Below the pieces are notes generated by a model. It searched no databases, was not told the DNA's origin, and saw nothing but the letters and a program-made list of their open reading frames with translations. Positions 17,601-25,957 of a stretch of 64,000 bases of DNA are shown in pieces (within the stretch, counting starts at the first letter, position 1; each line of letters begins with the position of its first letter). Both the position numbers and the translations under genes were made by a program. Origin of the DNA: Geobacter sp. (lineage in GTDB: Bacteria > Desulfobacterota > Desulfuromonadia > Geobacterales > Pseudopelobacteraceae); NCBI GenBank assembly GCA_003574895.1, contig PJFB01000003.1, forward strand, positions 124,001-188,000, read 5' to 3'.

Positions 17601-17929
17601 TAACCGACCCGCTGGTCATGGACTGCGCCTTCCAGCTCATGATCCTCTGGAGCCTGGAGCGCTTCGGTTCCGGCTCGCTCCCCTGCTTTGCCGGGCGTTA
17701 CCGCCAATATCACGACTCCTTCCCCCACGACGGCGTCCAGGTGGTGATCCGGGTGACAGCCGAGCACAACAGCAGCGCCACCGCCGACATGGAGTTCTTC
17801 GACCGCTCCAGCGGCAAGCTGGTCGCCCGCCTGGAAGGATACGAGTGCATCATCGACAACTCTCTCAAGCAGGCATTTAAACGCAACCAGCTGGCCCAGC
17901 CGGAATGTGTCGTGCTGGGAGCAGCTTGA
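11687..17929 (+). CDS. pfaA: PfaA-like PUFA synthase subunit: KS-AT-ACP-ACP-KR-DH
   Basis: This multidomain iterative synthase has 2080 residues. The ketosynthase (about 15-465) has Cys216 in VDAACASS and both His motifs (EAHGTGT, QIGHTKAS). The acyltransferase (about 575-880) has FPGQGSQYTG and Ser678 in GHSYGEL. An Ala/Pro-rich linker with a coiled-coil segment precedes two nearly identical ACPs (GMDSDLGIDSIKRVEIL, phosphopantetheine Ser1129 and Ser1218). The ketoreductase (about 1490-1770) has VTGGGRGVT and the active-site region DYAVANE. A C-terminal double-hotdog dehydratase has HVIDGKAVLPM and DCAFQ. Known PfaA proteins usually have four to nine ACPs, so two is low. GTG 11687 overlaps the pfaD stop (GTGA), suggesting translational coupling. 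Confidence 0.93.
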   Translation: MKKEDVNRNIPFNGTPLAIIGIGCLFPRANDQNTYWANIREGIDAITDIPATHWRVEDYFAQDQKAPDRTYGQRGGFISPVPFNPMEFNIPPNILEAIDSSQLLGLVTAGHALKDAGYGPERDYDRSRTSVILGVTGTLELVIPLGARLGHPIWRKALKEAGVDDAVSEDVVERIADSYVSWQENSFPGLLGNVVAGRISKQYNLGGTNCVVDAACASSFSALHLAGMELATGKSDMVVTGGIDTFNDIFMYMCFSKTPALSPSGNAKPFDSQADGTILGEGLGLVVIKRLADAERDGDKIYAVVRGVGSSSDGKGDAIYAPSAGGQKKALLNAYSQAGVTPDSIGLIEAHGTGTKVGDAVEVNALREVFGEADRPWCTLGSVKSQIGHTKASAGAAGLIKAALALHHKVLPPTIKVKKPLDEVSSGRTPFYLSDKKRPWLSSGATPRRAGISAFGFGGSNFHVVLEEYRPLKDSVDWDGTVQILPLSGTDPKSLEAALTGLPATGTWDDIRGAAAKARVAFDATAPCRLALVLEQDKSNLGTMVANARAMLAKNPLTSWNTPDGIFYACGSQPGKLGLLFPGQGSQYTGMLRDLSCAFPQLLESIASADNGFSAPDGTRLSDLIYPPTAFDADSAAAQEAALRATQAAQPAIGAVSIGAMNVLNAFGITADAVAGHSYGELTALCAAGRFDEQALHELSRLRGRLMGDGSGDKGSMLAVSASLAAIEQVIAEEKLDLVIANRNAPTQAVLSGSTEEIKRAVSIFTARKLSCKQLPVAAAFHSSLVADAAVPFLAALGEIEINEATIPVYANTTAAQYPVDADAAKALLAGQLARPVEFVAEIEAMYADGVRTFVEAGPGARLTGLVKAILGERDHAAIALDASSGKRSGMTDLARTLAQLAVLGHGVRLTAWDEGYQPMVAVPGKKPAITVPICGANYVKPKPQRPPVLPRPAATPAPAQQATSAPAPASQQAMAIAPAQTQVSRDALAESLRVTREGIAVLQRMQEETAQLHRRFLEGQETANRTIQTLLGQQQQLLQTGGITAAPSYAQPQSPMAPIAPPVAAPVATTISVGNAEPAIAAHPPATAAPANDNVAATLLAVVSEKTGYPVEMLELDMGMDSDLGIDSIKRVEILSALQERLPGSPVIGPEHLGTLRTLGEIARHLGAGANTDSSNSTNSSNSISATLLAVVSEKTGYPVEMLELDMGMDSDLGIDSIKRVEILSALQERLPGSPVIGPEHLGTLRTLGEIARHLGAGVTAEVLPAAPALAPSEPNARQEATSSATPAVVKRSTINPVALEAAAERLAIAEEGELWVTDDGSAFAVELCTMLRAKGHTVRLVTVDTVEEKTPATDITGLVICAPHAGTTDLFLENAFLLLKSVAPTLRRAGAASGSLFCTLSRLDGAFGCGVDTVLVDPLSGGLAGLVKSAAREWPDVACKAIDLAGFQDPTAAAQAVAEEIVSCGPVEVGLSPQGRIGLTLSELPELQAAVTPPIREGEVVVVTGGGRGVTTAAAVALAEAYKPLLVLLGRSPELLPEPAWLAQLANEGQIKRAILEQATEKLHPRDIEERYRAVAAGRELRATLARVEAAGGKAIYRSVDIRDTDAVDALLQNIRSEHGPIRGIVHGAGVLADRLIIDKTREQFSLVYGTKVAGLRALLDATANDDLGFIALFASTTGRFGRSGQVDYAVANEVLNKIAQAEARRRPGCRTVSINWGPWDGGMVTPALKKVFAGEGIGLIGLHEGGELLIREIAAAEAPVEVVALAGTSEKLLLPQGTAPAKPLAEAFTLTLGVDDYPFLRSHVIDGKAVLPMAMIVEWLAHGGLHGNPGFRFHGFNDLRICKGVVFERNTPYTVRIMAGRAMKKDSLYVVPMELIGIPAQGRTVLHARGEVVLAKQLPEGIRSIGELPVSPYAPQGGKIYDPERLFHGPDLHGIEHVDSCSPKGITALVKGAPQPASWIRQPFRSTWITDPLVMDCAFQLMILWSLERFGSGSLPCFAGRYRQYHDSFPHDGVQVVIRVTAEHNSSATADMEFFDRSSGKLVARLEGYECIIDNSLKQAFKRNQLAQPECVVLGAA
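14979..15465 (+). repeat. Tandem near-identical ACP coding repeat (two units, 267-bp period)
   Basis: Two units, about 14979-15198 and 15246-15465, each encode a full ACP (ATLLAVVSEKTGYPVEMLEL onward). They are almost identical at DNA level, including most third positions. A low-complexity Ser/Asn/Thr linker lies between them. This indicates recent duplication or gene conversion and makes the copy number liable to change. Confidence 0.85.
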
Positions 17930-17932
17930 GGT

Positions 17933-20900
17933 ATGCAGCAACCAACTTCAGTAGCCATTGTCGGCATCGGCGGCATCTATCCCGATGCGCCTGACCTCAA
18001 CCGCTTCTGGGACACCATCCGTTCCGGCAGGAGCGCGGTCCGCGAAGTGCCGCCAGGCAGGTGGTTTCTCTCCCCTGACGCGGCATACGATCCGGAGGTT
18101 GGCAAGGCAGACCGGGTCTATTCCAGACGCGGCTGCTTCATAGAAGACATCCCGTCCCTCGCCAGCCTGTCCGGACTCAGCGTGACGCAGGAACAGCTGG
18201 CCGGTCTGGACCCCCTGTTTCAACTTCTGCTGCATGCAGGCAAACGCGCATTCGATGACGGCATTACCGAACCCCTGGACCGCTCCCGCATCGGCGTCAT
18301 CATCGGCAACCTGGCCCTGCCGAGCGAAACATCGTCGCTGCTGGCCCGCCAATGGCTGGGCCGCACCTTCGAGGAAAAACTCCTGGGCCACTCCAACAGC
18401 CAACCAGCTACCAATCCCCTGAATCGTTACGTGGCCGGCCTTCCAGCCGGCATCCTGGCCCATGCCCTAGGGCTGGGGGGCAGCGGCTGCACCCTGGACG
18501 CGGCCTGCGCCTCTTCGCTCTACGCCATAAAACTTGCCGTTGACGAGCTGTTGGCCGGCCGGGCCGATGCCATGTTGACCGGCGGCCTCTCCCGTCCCGA
18601 TCCCCTGTACACCCAGATGGGTTTTTCCCAGCTCCGCGCCCTGTCGCGCCGCGGCATCTGTTCCCCGTTCGACGCCTCGGGCGACGGCCTGGTGGTCGGC
18701 GAAGGGGCCGGCATCTTCCTGCTCAAGCGGACCGAGGACGCCCTGGCCCATGGCGACCGGATCTACGGCATCATCAGGGGTATCGGCCTGGCCAACGACG
18801 TGGGCGGCAGCCTCCTGGCCCCCCTGTCCGAGGGGCAGCTCCGGGCCATGCGCGCCGCATACGCCAGGGCCGGCTGGGAACCTCAGGACGTGGACCTCAT
18901 CGAGTGCCATGCCACCGGCACTCCGGTGGGAGACGCCACGGAGGTTGCCAGCCTCAGGGAACTCTGGGGCGATGTGCGACCAACCGGCACCCCCTGCGTG
19001 ATCGGCTCCATCAAGTCCAATATCGGCCATCTCCTCACGGCAGCGGGCGCAGCGGCCCTGACCAAGGTGCTGCTGGCCATGCAGCGGGAATCCCTGCCGC
19101 CCACCGCCAATTTCAGCGCGCCCCAGCCGGGGATGGATCTCGACAACAGCCCCTTCCGCGTCCTGACCGAGGAGATGCCCTGGCAGCGCCGGGGCGACGG
19201 CATCCCGCGCCGTGCCGCGGTCAGTGCCTTCGGTTTCGGAGGCATCAATGCCCATCTGCTGATCGAGGAGTGGCTTCCGGAGTCGGCCGGTACTCCGGCT
19301 ACTGGCGGCCAAAGCCGGGTTGCGGGCAATAATCGGCCTGGCTCAAGGCCTACGCCGGTCAAGAACGAAAAAACCTACAAGCGCCCTTTGATCGCCGTTG
19401 TCGGCATGAATGCCCGCTTTGGCCCGTGGCAGTCGCTCCGTTCCTTTCAGGAGCGGGTTCTGGGCGGTACCGCGCACTTTTCGCCCAGCTCCCCCCGTAA
19501 ATGGTGGGGTGCGGAGGAAAGCGGCTGGTTCCGCGAAGAAGGGCTCAACCAGACCCCATTCAGCGGCTTCTATCTGGATGAGGTCAATGTCACGGCGGAG
19601 CAGTTCCGCATCCCCCCCCGGGAGATGGAGGAGATGCTGCCCCAACAATTGCTCATGCTGCAAACAGCGGCGGCCGCCATGGCCGATGCCGGCCTGGACC
19701 GCGAAAACAACCTGCGGGCCGGTGTTTTCATCGGCATTGCCCTTGACCTGAACAGCACCAATTTCAGTTTTCGCTGGTCACTGGCCGAGCAGGCCGCCAC
19801 CTGGGCAAAGGAACTGGGCCGGGAACTGGCGCCGGAAGAACTGGCCGCCTGGACCGCCCAGCTGCGCGACGACGCCGGACCGCCCCTGACCGCCAACCGG
19901 ACCATGGGGGCCCTGGGCAGTGTGGTGGCCAGCCGTATTGCCCGTGAATTCCGCGTCGGCGGCCCGAGTTTCACCCTTGCCAACGAAGACGGTTCGGGCA
20001 TCAAGTCCCTGGAAACCGCACTCCGCCTCCTGCAGCAGGGAGAAATCGACCGGGCCCTTGTGGGGGCCGTGGACCTGGCCGGCGACCTGCGCGCGGTGCT
20101 CGGGCAGCATGCCGTCAGGAACCTTTCCGGTTCCGGCCGGGGACTCCCCTTTGACCAGCGGGCCGACGGCAGCATCATCGGCGAAGGTGCCGCGGCAGTG
20201 GTCCTGAAACGGCTCGATGACGCCGAACGCGATGGCGACAGGATCTACGCGGTCATCCGCGGCATCGGCAGCGCCGGCGGCGACGCGCTGCTTCCGGGCG
20301 AATCGGCCTATTGCCAGGCTCTGGAACGGGCCTACACCGATGCCTGCGTCAATCCGGCCACCGTTACCTATGTGGAGGCCCATGCCAGCGGCCACCCAGC
20401 CGAGGACCGCATGGAGGCAGCAGCCCTGGCCGCCTTTTTCGGGACAGCCCAATCAGAGGATTCCTCACCCCGCAGGGACCGCTCCTGTGCCGTTTCCAGC
20501 ATCACCGGCGACATCGGCCACAGTGGCGCCGCATCGGGACTGGCCTCCTTTGTCAGGGGCTGCCTGGCCCTGTATCAGGAAATCATCCCCTCCTGCCGCG
20601 GGACGGAATCACCTCTGCCCGAGCTTTCAGGACCAGGTCCGCTGTACCTTCCCCGCACCCCCCGCTACTGGCTCAGGAACCGTGCCGAGGGCCCCCGCCG
20701 GGCCGGGGTGAGCGTGTTCGGCATGGATGGCAGTTGCAGCCATGTCGTGCTGGAGGGATGGGACAATATCCCGCCCCGGGTCGAAGCGGAACGGAGCGCG
20801 CCCATCGGTTACGGAGCCGAGTACCTGTTTACCTTTACCGGCGAAAATCCGGCCGAACTTGCCCGGGCCCTGGACATCCTGCGGCTGCGGTCAAACCAGG

Positions 20901-23900
20901 CCCAAGGCGACGACCTTGCCACCCTGGCCCGAGAGTGGCACAGCCGCGCCGATACTGCGAAAAACACCCCCTGCGCCCTGGCCCTGGTTGCCCGTAACCG
21001 GGAAGAACTGGCAGCACTCATCGACCATGGCGTTCAACTGCTGGCAGCTGGCGATAACGCGGCCGAGGTCCTGACGCACCCCGCACTCCTTGACCGTCTG
21101 TTTTACTCGGCTGCTCCCCTTGGACGCAAGGGCAAGGTCGCCTTCGTGTTTCCCGGTTCCGGCAATCACTACCCGGGCATGGGGATGGAGCTCTCCTGCC
21201 GCTGGCCCGAGATCCTGCGCCGTCAGGATGCCGACAACCTCTATCTCCGCAGCCAGTTCCAGCCGGAACGTTTCTGGAACGGCGCACCCATCGCCGAGAT
21301 TAATGACGACCACCGCGCCGTGATCTTCGGACAGGTGGCAACGGGCTGCGCCGTCAGCGACCTGGTGCGGAGCTTTGGCGTGCAGCCCCAATCCGTGATC
21401 GGCTACAGCCTGGGCGAGTCGGCCGGCCTTTTTGCCCTGGGCGCCTGGCGCGACCGGGACGGCATGCTGACCCGGATGCACAACTCCACCCTCTTTACCC
21501 GGGACCTGGCTGGTGAATGCCGGGCCGCCCAGCGGGCCTGGGGACTTGGCGATGGGGAGCGGGTCCAGTGGACCATCGGCGTTGCCGAAGCCCCGGAGCA
21601 GGAGGTGCGCCAGGCGTTGCGCCCAATGAAACGGGCCTACCTGTTGATCGTCAACACGCCTGACGAATGCGTGATCGGCGGAGATGCCTCGGAAGTCAGC
21701 AAAATTGTCGAACAGCTGGGCTGCCGTTTTTTCCCCCTGCATGGCGTGACCACGGTCCATTGCGAGGTTGCCAGGGAGGTTGCCAAGCCGTACCGGCAGC
21801 TGCACCTCTTCCCAACCACTCCTTTGCCGGGGATACGCTTTTATAGCGGCGCCAGGGGCAAGGCCTACGAGGTGAATCGGGAAAGCGCCGCCGACTCGAT
21901 CCTGGCCCAGGCCGTGGAAGGTGTGGATTTCCCGGCAGTCATCGAAGCGGCCTATGGGGATGGGGTACGCATGTTCCTGGAAATGGGGCCGGGAAGCTCC
22001 TGCACCCGGATGATCGGGCGCATCCTGGCCGGACGGCCACATCTGGCCAGGTCATGTTGCCACCAGGGGCAGGACCCTACCTCAGGGCTGATGCGGCTCC
22101 TGGCACAGCTTATTGCCGAGCGGGTGCCGGTGGATCTGAGCCAGTTGTTCGCTGCGCCCCCGCTGCAACTGCAAAACCAACAGCGGGGAACCTTGGTGCG
22201 CGTCGCGGCCGGCGGCCTCCCCTTTCAGCCGTCACCCCTGCCGCGCAGGCTCCAAGCTGTTACCCAACCCGCAACCAAGGTGCCCGAGGTTCCCAGTTTC
22301 CGGCCCCAATTGCAGGAAATGGCGCTGCCGCCAGTCGCACCTGCTGCCCTGGCCGCTGATATTGAACCTTCCATCGATCCGTTCATCCGCGGTTTTGTTG
22401 CGGCACAAGAGGCCGGCCTCAGGGCCCACGAGGCCTATCTCCAGGTTGCCGACACCCTGACCCGCTCCATGGCAGAGGCACTGGCCCTGCAGGTCTCGCT
22501 GCAGCAGGCACTGGGCGACGGCTACGTTTCCGCTTTCTCAACCGCTGCCCCATCTCCGCTAGCTTCCGCTTCATCTCTGGCCAAAACCTGCGCCTTTGAC
22601 CGTGATATGTGCTTTGAATTCGCCCGGGGCAGCGTTGGCCGCATGCTGGGCCCGGCATTTGCCGAGGCCGACACCTTTCCGACCAGGGTGCGCCTGCCAG
22701 ATGAGCCGCTCATGTTGGTGGACCGGATCGTAACCGTGGAGGGCGAAGCAAAGTCCATGACCTCCGGCAGGGTCGTGACCGAGCACGACATCCACCACAA
22801 TGCCTGGTACCTGGACGGCGGCCGCATACCGACCTGCATCGCCGTGGAAGCGGGCCAGGCCGACCTGTTCCTCTCCGGCTACCTGGGGATCGATTTCATC
22901 ACCAGGGGGCTGGCGGTCTACCGCCTTCTGGATGCAGTAGTCACCTTCCACCGAGGATTACCAGGTCCCGGCGAGACCATCCATTACGACATCCGGATCG
23001 AGCGTTTCTTCCGCCAGGGAGAAACCTACCTGTTCCGCTTCCGGTTCGACGCCACCGTGGACGGCCAGCCCCTGCTCACCATGCGCAACGGCTGCGCCGG
23101 CTTCTTCACCACCGAGGCGCTGGCCGCCGGCAGGGGCATCGTGCGCCCGGCCGTTGACCCCCGCCCCAGAAGCGGCATTCGGCCCGCGGACTGGCAGGAA
23201 CTGGCCCCCATGATTAGGGAGTCTTTTAACGGTCAACAACTGGAGCTGCTGCGCCAGGGCGATCTGGCAGGCTGTTTCGGCCCGGCCTTCGGCAATCTCC
23301 ACCTGAAGCGCCCCCTGACCATTCCGGGTGGGCGGATGAACCTGGTGCACCGGGTCATGGAACTTCTGCCGCAGGGAGGACGTTACGGTCAAGGCCTGAT
23401 CCGCGCCGAGGCGGACATCCACCCCGACGACTGGTTCATCACCTGCCACTTCGTTGACGACCGGGTCATGCCCGGCACACTGATGTACGAATGCTGCCTC
23501 CACACCCTGCGCATCTACCTGCTGCGGATGGGGTGGGTGGCGGAGTCTGACGCCGCCGTGTGGGAGCCTGTGCCAGGGGTGAACAGCCAGCTGATTTGCC
23601 GGGGCCAGGTCCTGGAGACGACAAAGGTCGTGACCTACGAGGTGAGCATCCGCGAAATCGGCTACCGCCCCGAACCCTATGCCATTGTCGATGCCCTGAT
23701 GTACGCCGATGGCCGGCCCATTGTCGAGATTATAGACATGTCGGTACGGTTGAGCGGCACCACCAGGGAAAAGCTGACCGGACTCTGGAACAACCGCCAG
23801 CCCCGGGCACTGGCAGGTGGCTGCATCAAGCCGGCTGTCTACACCAAGGAACAGATCCTGGCCTACAGCAACGGCAACCCCTCTGAAGGGTTTGGCGAGC

Positions 23901-24907
23901 AATACCGCATCTTTGACAGCGAACGCAGAATCGCCCGCCTACCCGGGCCACCTTATCAGTTCATGGACCGGGTTACGGCCGTGCAGGGCGAACCGTGGCG
24001 TATGGTCGCCGGCGCCAGGGCCGAGGCCCAGTACGATATTCCTGCCGATGCCTGGTATTTTGCAGCAGATCACCAGCCCCGCATGCCCTTCGCGGTCCTG
24101 CTGGAAGCAGCGCTGCAGCCCTGCGGCTGGCTGGCGGCCTACGTCGGTTCGGCCCTGACCACGCCCAACGACATCTCCTTCCGCAACCTGGGCGGGGACG
24201 CGGTCCAGCACCGGCCGGTCACCCCGGAGAGCGGCACCCTGACCTGCACCGCCATGCTGAAAAAGGTCGCTTCCAGCGGCGGCATGATCATCCAGGAGTT
24301 CGACTTCTCCGTTGCCGACCAACATGGCATCCTCTACGATGGAGATACCATGTTCGGGTTCTTCTCCAAGGAGGCCCTGGCCCAGCAAGTGGGCATCCGC
24401 GACGCCGCCCCTTACCAGCCCACAGCCTCCGAGCTTGGGCAGGGCAGAAGCCTCCCCTTCCCGGACAGGGCACCGTTCCCGCACAAGCAGTTCCGGATGA
24501 TCGACCGGATCGAGCTGTACATCCCCGATGGAGGCCCGGCCGGCCTCGGTTATATCAGGGGGCTCAAGGAGGTGGATCCCGACGAATGGTTTTTCAAGGC
24601 CCACTTCTACCAGGACCCGGTAACCCCCGGTTCCCTGGGCCTCGAAGCATTCCTGCAACTGCTGAAGTACGCCGCGGTGGAACGGTGGGGCTGGCAGGAA
24701 GGCAATATCCTGGCCGCCGTTGCCCTGGAGCATCACCACAAATGGTGTTACCGCGGACAGGTGGTGCCAACAAACAAGCTGGTCACGGTACAGGCCTGGA
24801 TCACCGCCGTTGACGACCAGAAGAGAATTTTGACGGCCGACGGTTTCCTGGCCGTGGATGGCAAGACAATATATCAGATGAATGATTTTACCCTGCGGAT
24901 GGAGTAG
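17933..24907 (+). CDS. pfaC: PfaC-like PUFA synthase subunit with built-in AT: KS-CLF-AT-DH tetradomain
   Basis: The product has 2324 residues. The first ketosynthase (about 1-445) is complete: Cys192 in LDAACASS, ECHATGT and NIGHLLTAAG. The second (about 480-945) is a chain-length factor: the Cys motif is replaced by LANEDGSG and the His motif reads EAHASGH. An acyltransferase follows (about 1060-1370) with FVFPGSGNHYPG and Ser1159 in GYSLGES. Four FabA-like hotdog units fill about 1555-2324 (PLMLVDRIV, then HFVDDRVMPGTLMYE, PYQFMDRV, then HFYQDPVTPGSLGLE), matching the DH'-DH-DH'-DH tetradomain known from PfaC. In Shewanella and Moritella the acyltransferase sits in a separate PfaB. No pfaB is present here. 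The start lies 3 nt after pfaA. Confidence 0.9.
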   Translation: MQQPTSVAIVGIGGIYPDAPDLNRFWDTIRSGRSAVREVPPGRWFLSPDAAYDPEVGKADRVYSRRGCFIEDIPSLASLSGLSVTQEQLAGLDPLFQLLLHAGKRAFDDGITEPLDRSRIGVIIGNLALPSETSSLLARQWLGRTFEEKLLGHSNSQPATNPLNRYVAGLPAGILAHALGLGGSGCTLDAACASSLYAIKLAVDELLAGRADAMLTGGLSRPDPLYTQMGFSQLRALSRRGICSPFDASGDGLVVGEGAGIFLLKRTEDALAHGDRIYGIIRGIGLANDVGGSLLAPLSEGQLRAMRAAYARAGWEPQDVDLIECHATGTPVGDATEVASLRELWGDVRPTGTPCVIGSIKSNIGHLLTAAGAAALTKVLLAMQRESLPPTANFSAPQPGMDLDNSPFRVLTEEMPWQRRGDGIPRRAAVSAFGFGGINAHLLIEEWLPESAGTPATGGQSRVAGNNRPGSRPTPVKNEKTYKRPLIAVVGMNARFGPWQSLRSFQERVLGGTAHFSPSSPRKWWGAEESGWFREEGLNQTPFSGFYLDEVNVTAEQFRIPPREMEEMLPQQLLMLQTAAAAMADAGLDRENNLRAGVFIGIALDLNSTNFSFRWSLAEQAATWAKELGRELAPEELAAWTAQLRDDAGPPLTANRTMGALGSVVASRIAREFRVGGPSFTLANEDGSGIKSLETALRLLQQGEIDRALVGAVDLAGDLRAVLGQHAVRNLSGSGRGLPFDQRADGSIIGEGAAAVVLKRLDDAERDGDRIYAVIRGIGSAGGDALLPGESAYCQALERAYTDACVNPATVTYVEAHASGHPAEDRMEAAALAAFFGTAQSEDSSPRRDRSCAVSSITGDIGHSGAASGLASFVRGCLALYQEIIPSCRGTESPLPELSGPGPLYLPRTPRYWLRNRAEGPRRAGVSVFGMDGSCSHVVLEGWDNIPPRVEAERSAPIGYGAEYLFTFTGENPAELARALDILRLRSNQAQGDDLATLAREWHSRADTAKNTPCALALVARNREELAALIDHGVQLLAAGDNAAEVLTHPALLDRLFYSAAPLGRKGKVAFVFPGSGNHYPGMGMELSCRWPEILRRQDADNLYLRSQFQPERFWNGAPIAEINDDHRAVIFGQVATGCAVSDLVRSFGVQPQSVIGYSLGESAGLFALGAWRDRDGMLTRMHNSTLFTRDLAGECRAAQRAWGLGDGERVQWTIGVAEAPEQEVRQALRPMKRAYLLIVNTPDECVIGGDASEVSKIVEQLGCRFFPLHGVTTVHCEVAREVAKPYRQLHLFPTTPLPGIRFYSGARGKAYEVNRESAADSILAQAVEGVDFPAVIEAAYGDGVRMFLEMGPGSSCTRMIGRILAGRPHLARSCCHQGQDPTSGLMRLLAQLIAERVPVDLSQLFAAPPLQLQNQQRGTLVRVAAGGLPFQPSPLPRRLQAVTQPATKVPEVPSFRPQLQEMALPPVAPAALAADIEPSIDPFIRGFVAAQEAGLRAHEAYLQVADTLTRSMAEALALQVSLQQALGDGYVSAFSTAAPSPLASASSLAKTCAFDRDMCFEFARGSVGRMLGPAFAEADTFPTRVRLPDEPLMLVDRIVTVEGEAKSMTSGRVVTEHDIHHNAWYLDGGRIPTCIAVEAGQADLFLSGYLGIDFITRGLAVYRLLDAVVTFHRGLPGPGETIHYDIRIERFFRQGETYLFRFRFDATVDGQPLLTMRNGCAGFFTTEALAAGRGIVRPAVDPRPRSGIRPADWQELAPMIRESFNGQQLELLRQGDLAGCFGPAFGNLHLKRPLTIPGGRMNLVHRVMELLPQGGRYGQGLIRAEADIHPDDWFITCHFVDDRVMPGTLMYECCLHTLRIYLLRMGWVAESDAAVWEPVPGVNSQLICRGQVLETTKVVTYEVSIREIGYRPEPYAIVDALMYADGRPIVEIIDMSVRLSGTTREKLTGLWNNRQPRALAGGCIKPAVYTKEQILAYSNGNPSEGFGEQYRIFDSERRIARLPGPPYQFMDRVTAVQGEPWRMVAGARAEAQYDIPADAWYFAADHQPRMPFAVLLEAALQPCGWLAAYVGSALTTPNDISFRNLGGDAVQHRPVTPESGTLTCTAMLKKVASSGGMIIQEFDFSVADQHGILYDGDTMFGFFSKEALAQQVGIRDAAPYQPTASELGQGRSLPFPDRAPFPHKQFRMIDRIELYIPDGGPAGLGYIRGLKEVDPDEWFFKAHFYQDPVTPGSLGLEAFLQLLKYAAVERWGWQEGNILAAVALEHHHKWCYRGQVVPTNKLVTVQAWITAVDDQKRILTADGFLAVDGKTIYQMNDFTLRME

Positions 24908-24913
24908 TAACTA

Positions 24914-25957
24914 ATGAAGTATTCGAGAGTATTTTTGGAAGCACTCGGTTATGAACTGGCCCCGGTGGTGGTAACCTCCGCCGAGCTGGAGGCTCGCCTG
25001 GAGCCTCTCTACCGTGCGCTTCATTTTGCACCGGGACAGCTGCAGGCCTTGACCGGAATTCGCGAGCGCCGCTGGTGGGAACCGGGCTATCCGCTGTCAC
25101 GGGGGGCCATCGCTGCCGGCGAAAAAGCGCTTGCAGCCGCAGGCATCGCCCCGGAAGATATCGGCGTGCTCGCCTACACCGGGGTCTGCCGGGAACAGTT
25201 CGAGCCGGCCACGGCCTGCCGCGTGGCGGCCGGACTGGGCATCAAGGGCAATGCCGCGGTCTACGACATCTCCAACGCCTGCCTGGGGGTACTGAACGGC
25301 ATCCTGGACGTGGCCAACCGCATCGAGTTGGGGCAGATCAGGGCTGGCCTGGTGGTATCCTGCGAAAGCGCCCGGGACATCAACGACATCATGATCGCCC
25401 GCATGCTCAAGGAACGGCGGATGGAGCATTTCGCCGCCTCGCTGGCCACTCTGACCGGCGGTTCGGGCGCAGTGGCCATCCTGCTCACCGACGGCTCGTT
25501 TTCAAAGGCCAAGCGGCGTCGACTTCTTGGGGGTGTTACCCAGGCCGCGCCGGAACACAATGGCCTCTGCCTGTGGGGAATGTCGCCGGACGGCAAGGGC
25601 AACTTCACCCAATTCATGAGCACGGACGGGGTTAAGGTCATGAACTACGGGGTAAATTTGGGCCTTCGCACCTGGGAGGCATTCCTGCCCGAGGTGGGCT
25701 GGTCCTCCGATCAGGTGGATATGGTGATCTGCCACCAGGTGGGCTCAGCGCATCAGAGCGCCATCCTGAAGGCCCTCGACATTCCGGCCGACAAGGACTT
25801 CACCACCTACGAGTTCCTCGGCAACATGGGAACCGTTTCCCTGCCACTCACCATGGCCCTGGCGGACGAGCGCGAGATGCTCCTGCCTGGAGACCGGGTC
25901 GGCCTGCTCGGTATCGGCAGCGGGCTGAACTGCCTGATGCTCGGGGTGGAGTGGTGA
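24914..25957 (+). CDS. oleA: OleA: thiolase-fold head-to-head acyl condensing enzyme
   Basis: This 347-residue enzyme is the KAS III/thiolase-superfamily protein that condenses two fatty acyl thioesters in a non-decarboxylative Claisen reaction to a 2-alkyl-3-keto acid. The nucleophile is Cys123 in DISNACLGVLNG. The His is in VICHQVGSAHQ, and the Asn in LGNMGTVSLP completes the triad. CREQFEP carries the conserved Glu that distinguishes OleA from FabH. Length and motifs match OleA of Xanthomonas and Shewanella. It follows pfaC by 6 nt and overlaps oleB by 4 nt, so it is expected to be co-translated with the PUFA synthase and to use its acyl products. That substrate link is inferred. Confidence 0.93.
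   Translation: MKYSRVFLEALGYELAPVVVTSAELEARLEPLYRALHFAPGQLQALTGIRERRWWEPGYPLSRGAIAAGEKALAAAGIAPEDIGVLAYTGVCREQFEPATACRVAAGLGIKGNAAVYDISNACLGVLNGILDVANRIELGQIRAGLVVSCESARDINDIMIARMLKERRMEHFAASLATLTGGSGAVAILLTDGSFSKAKRRRLLGGVTQAAPEHNGLCLWGMSPDGKGNFTQFMSTDGVKVMNYGVNLGLRTWEAFLPEVGWSSDQVDMVICHQVGSAHQSAILKALDIPADKDFTTYEFLGNMGTVSLPLTMALADEREMLLPGDRVGLLGIGSGLNCLMLGVEW

Noticed and set aside
15947-17941. 664-codon open frame on the minus strand within pfaA
   Set aside because: It is antisense to the KR and DH region, has no domain match, and arises from GC-rich codon structure. The same applies to long frames at 13997-15184, 15280-16473, 20891-22042 and 22958-23902.
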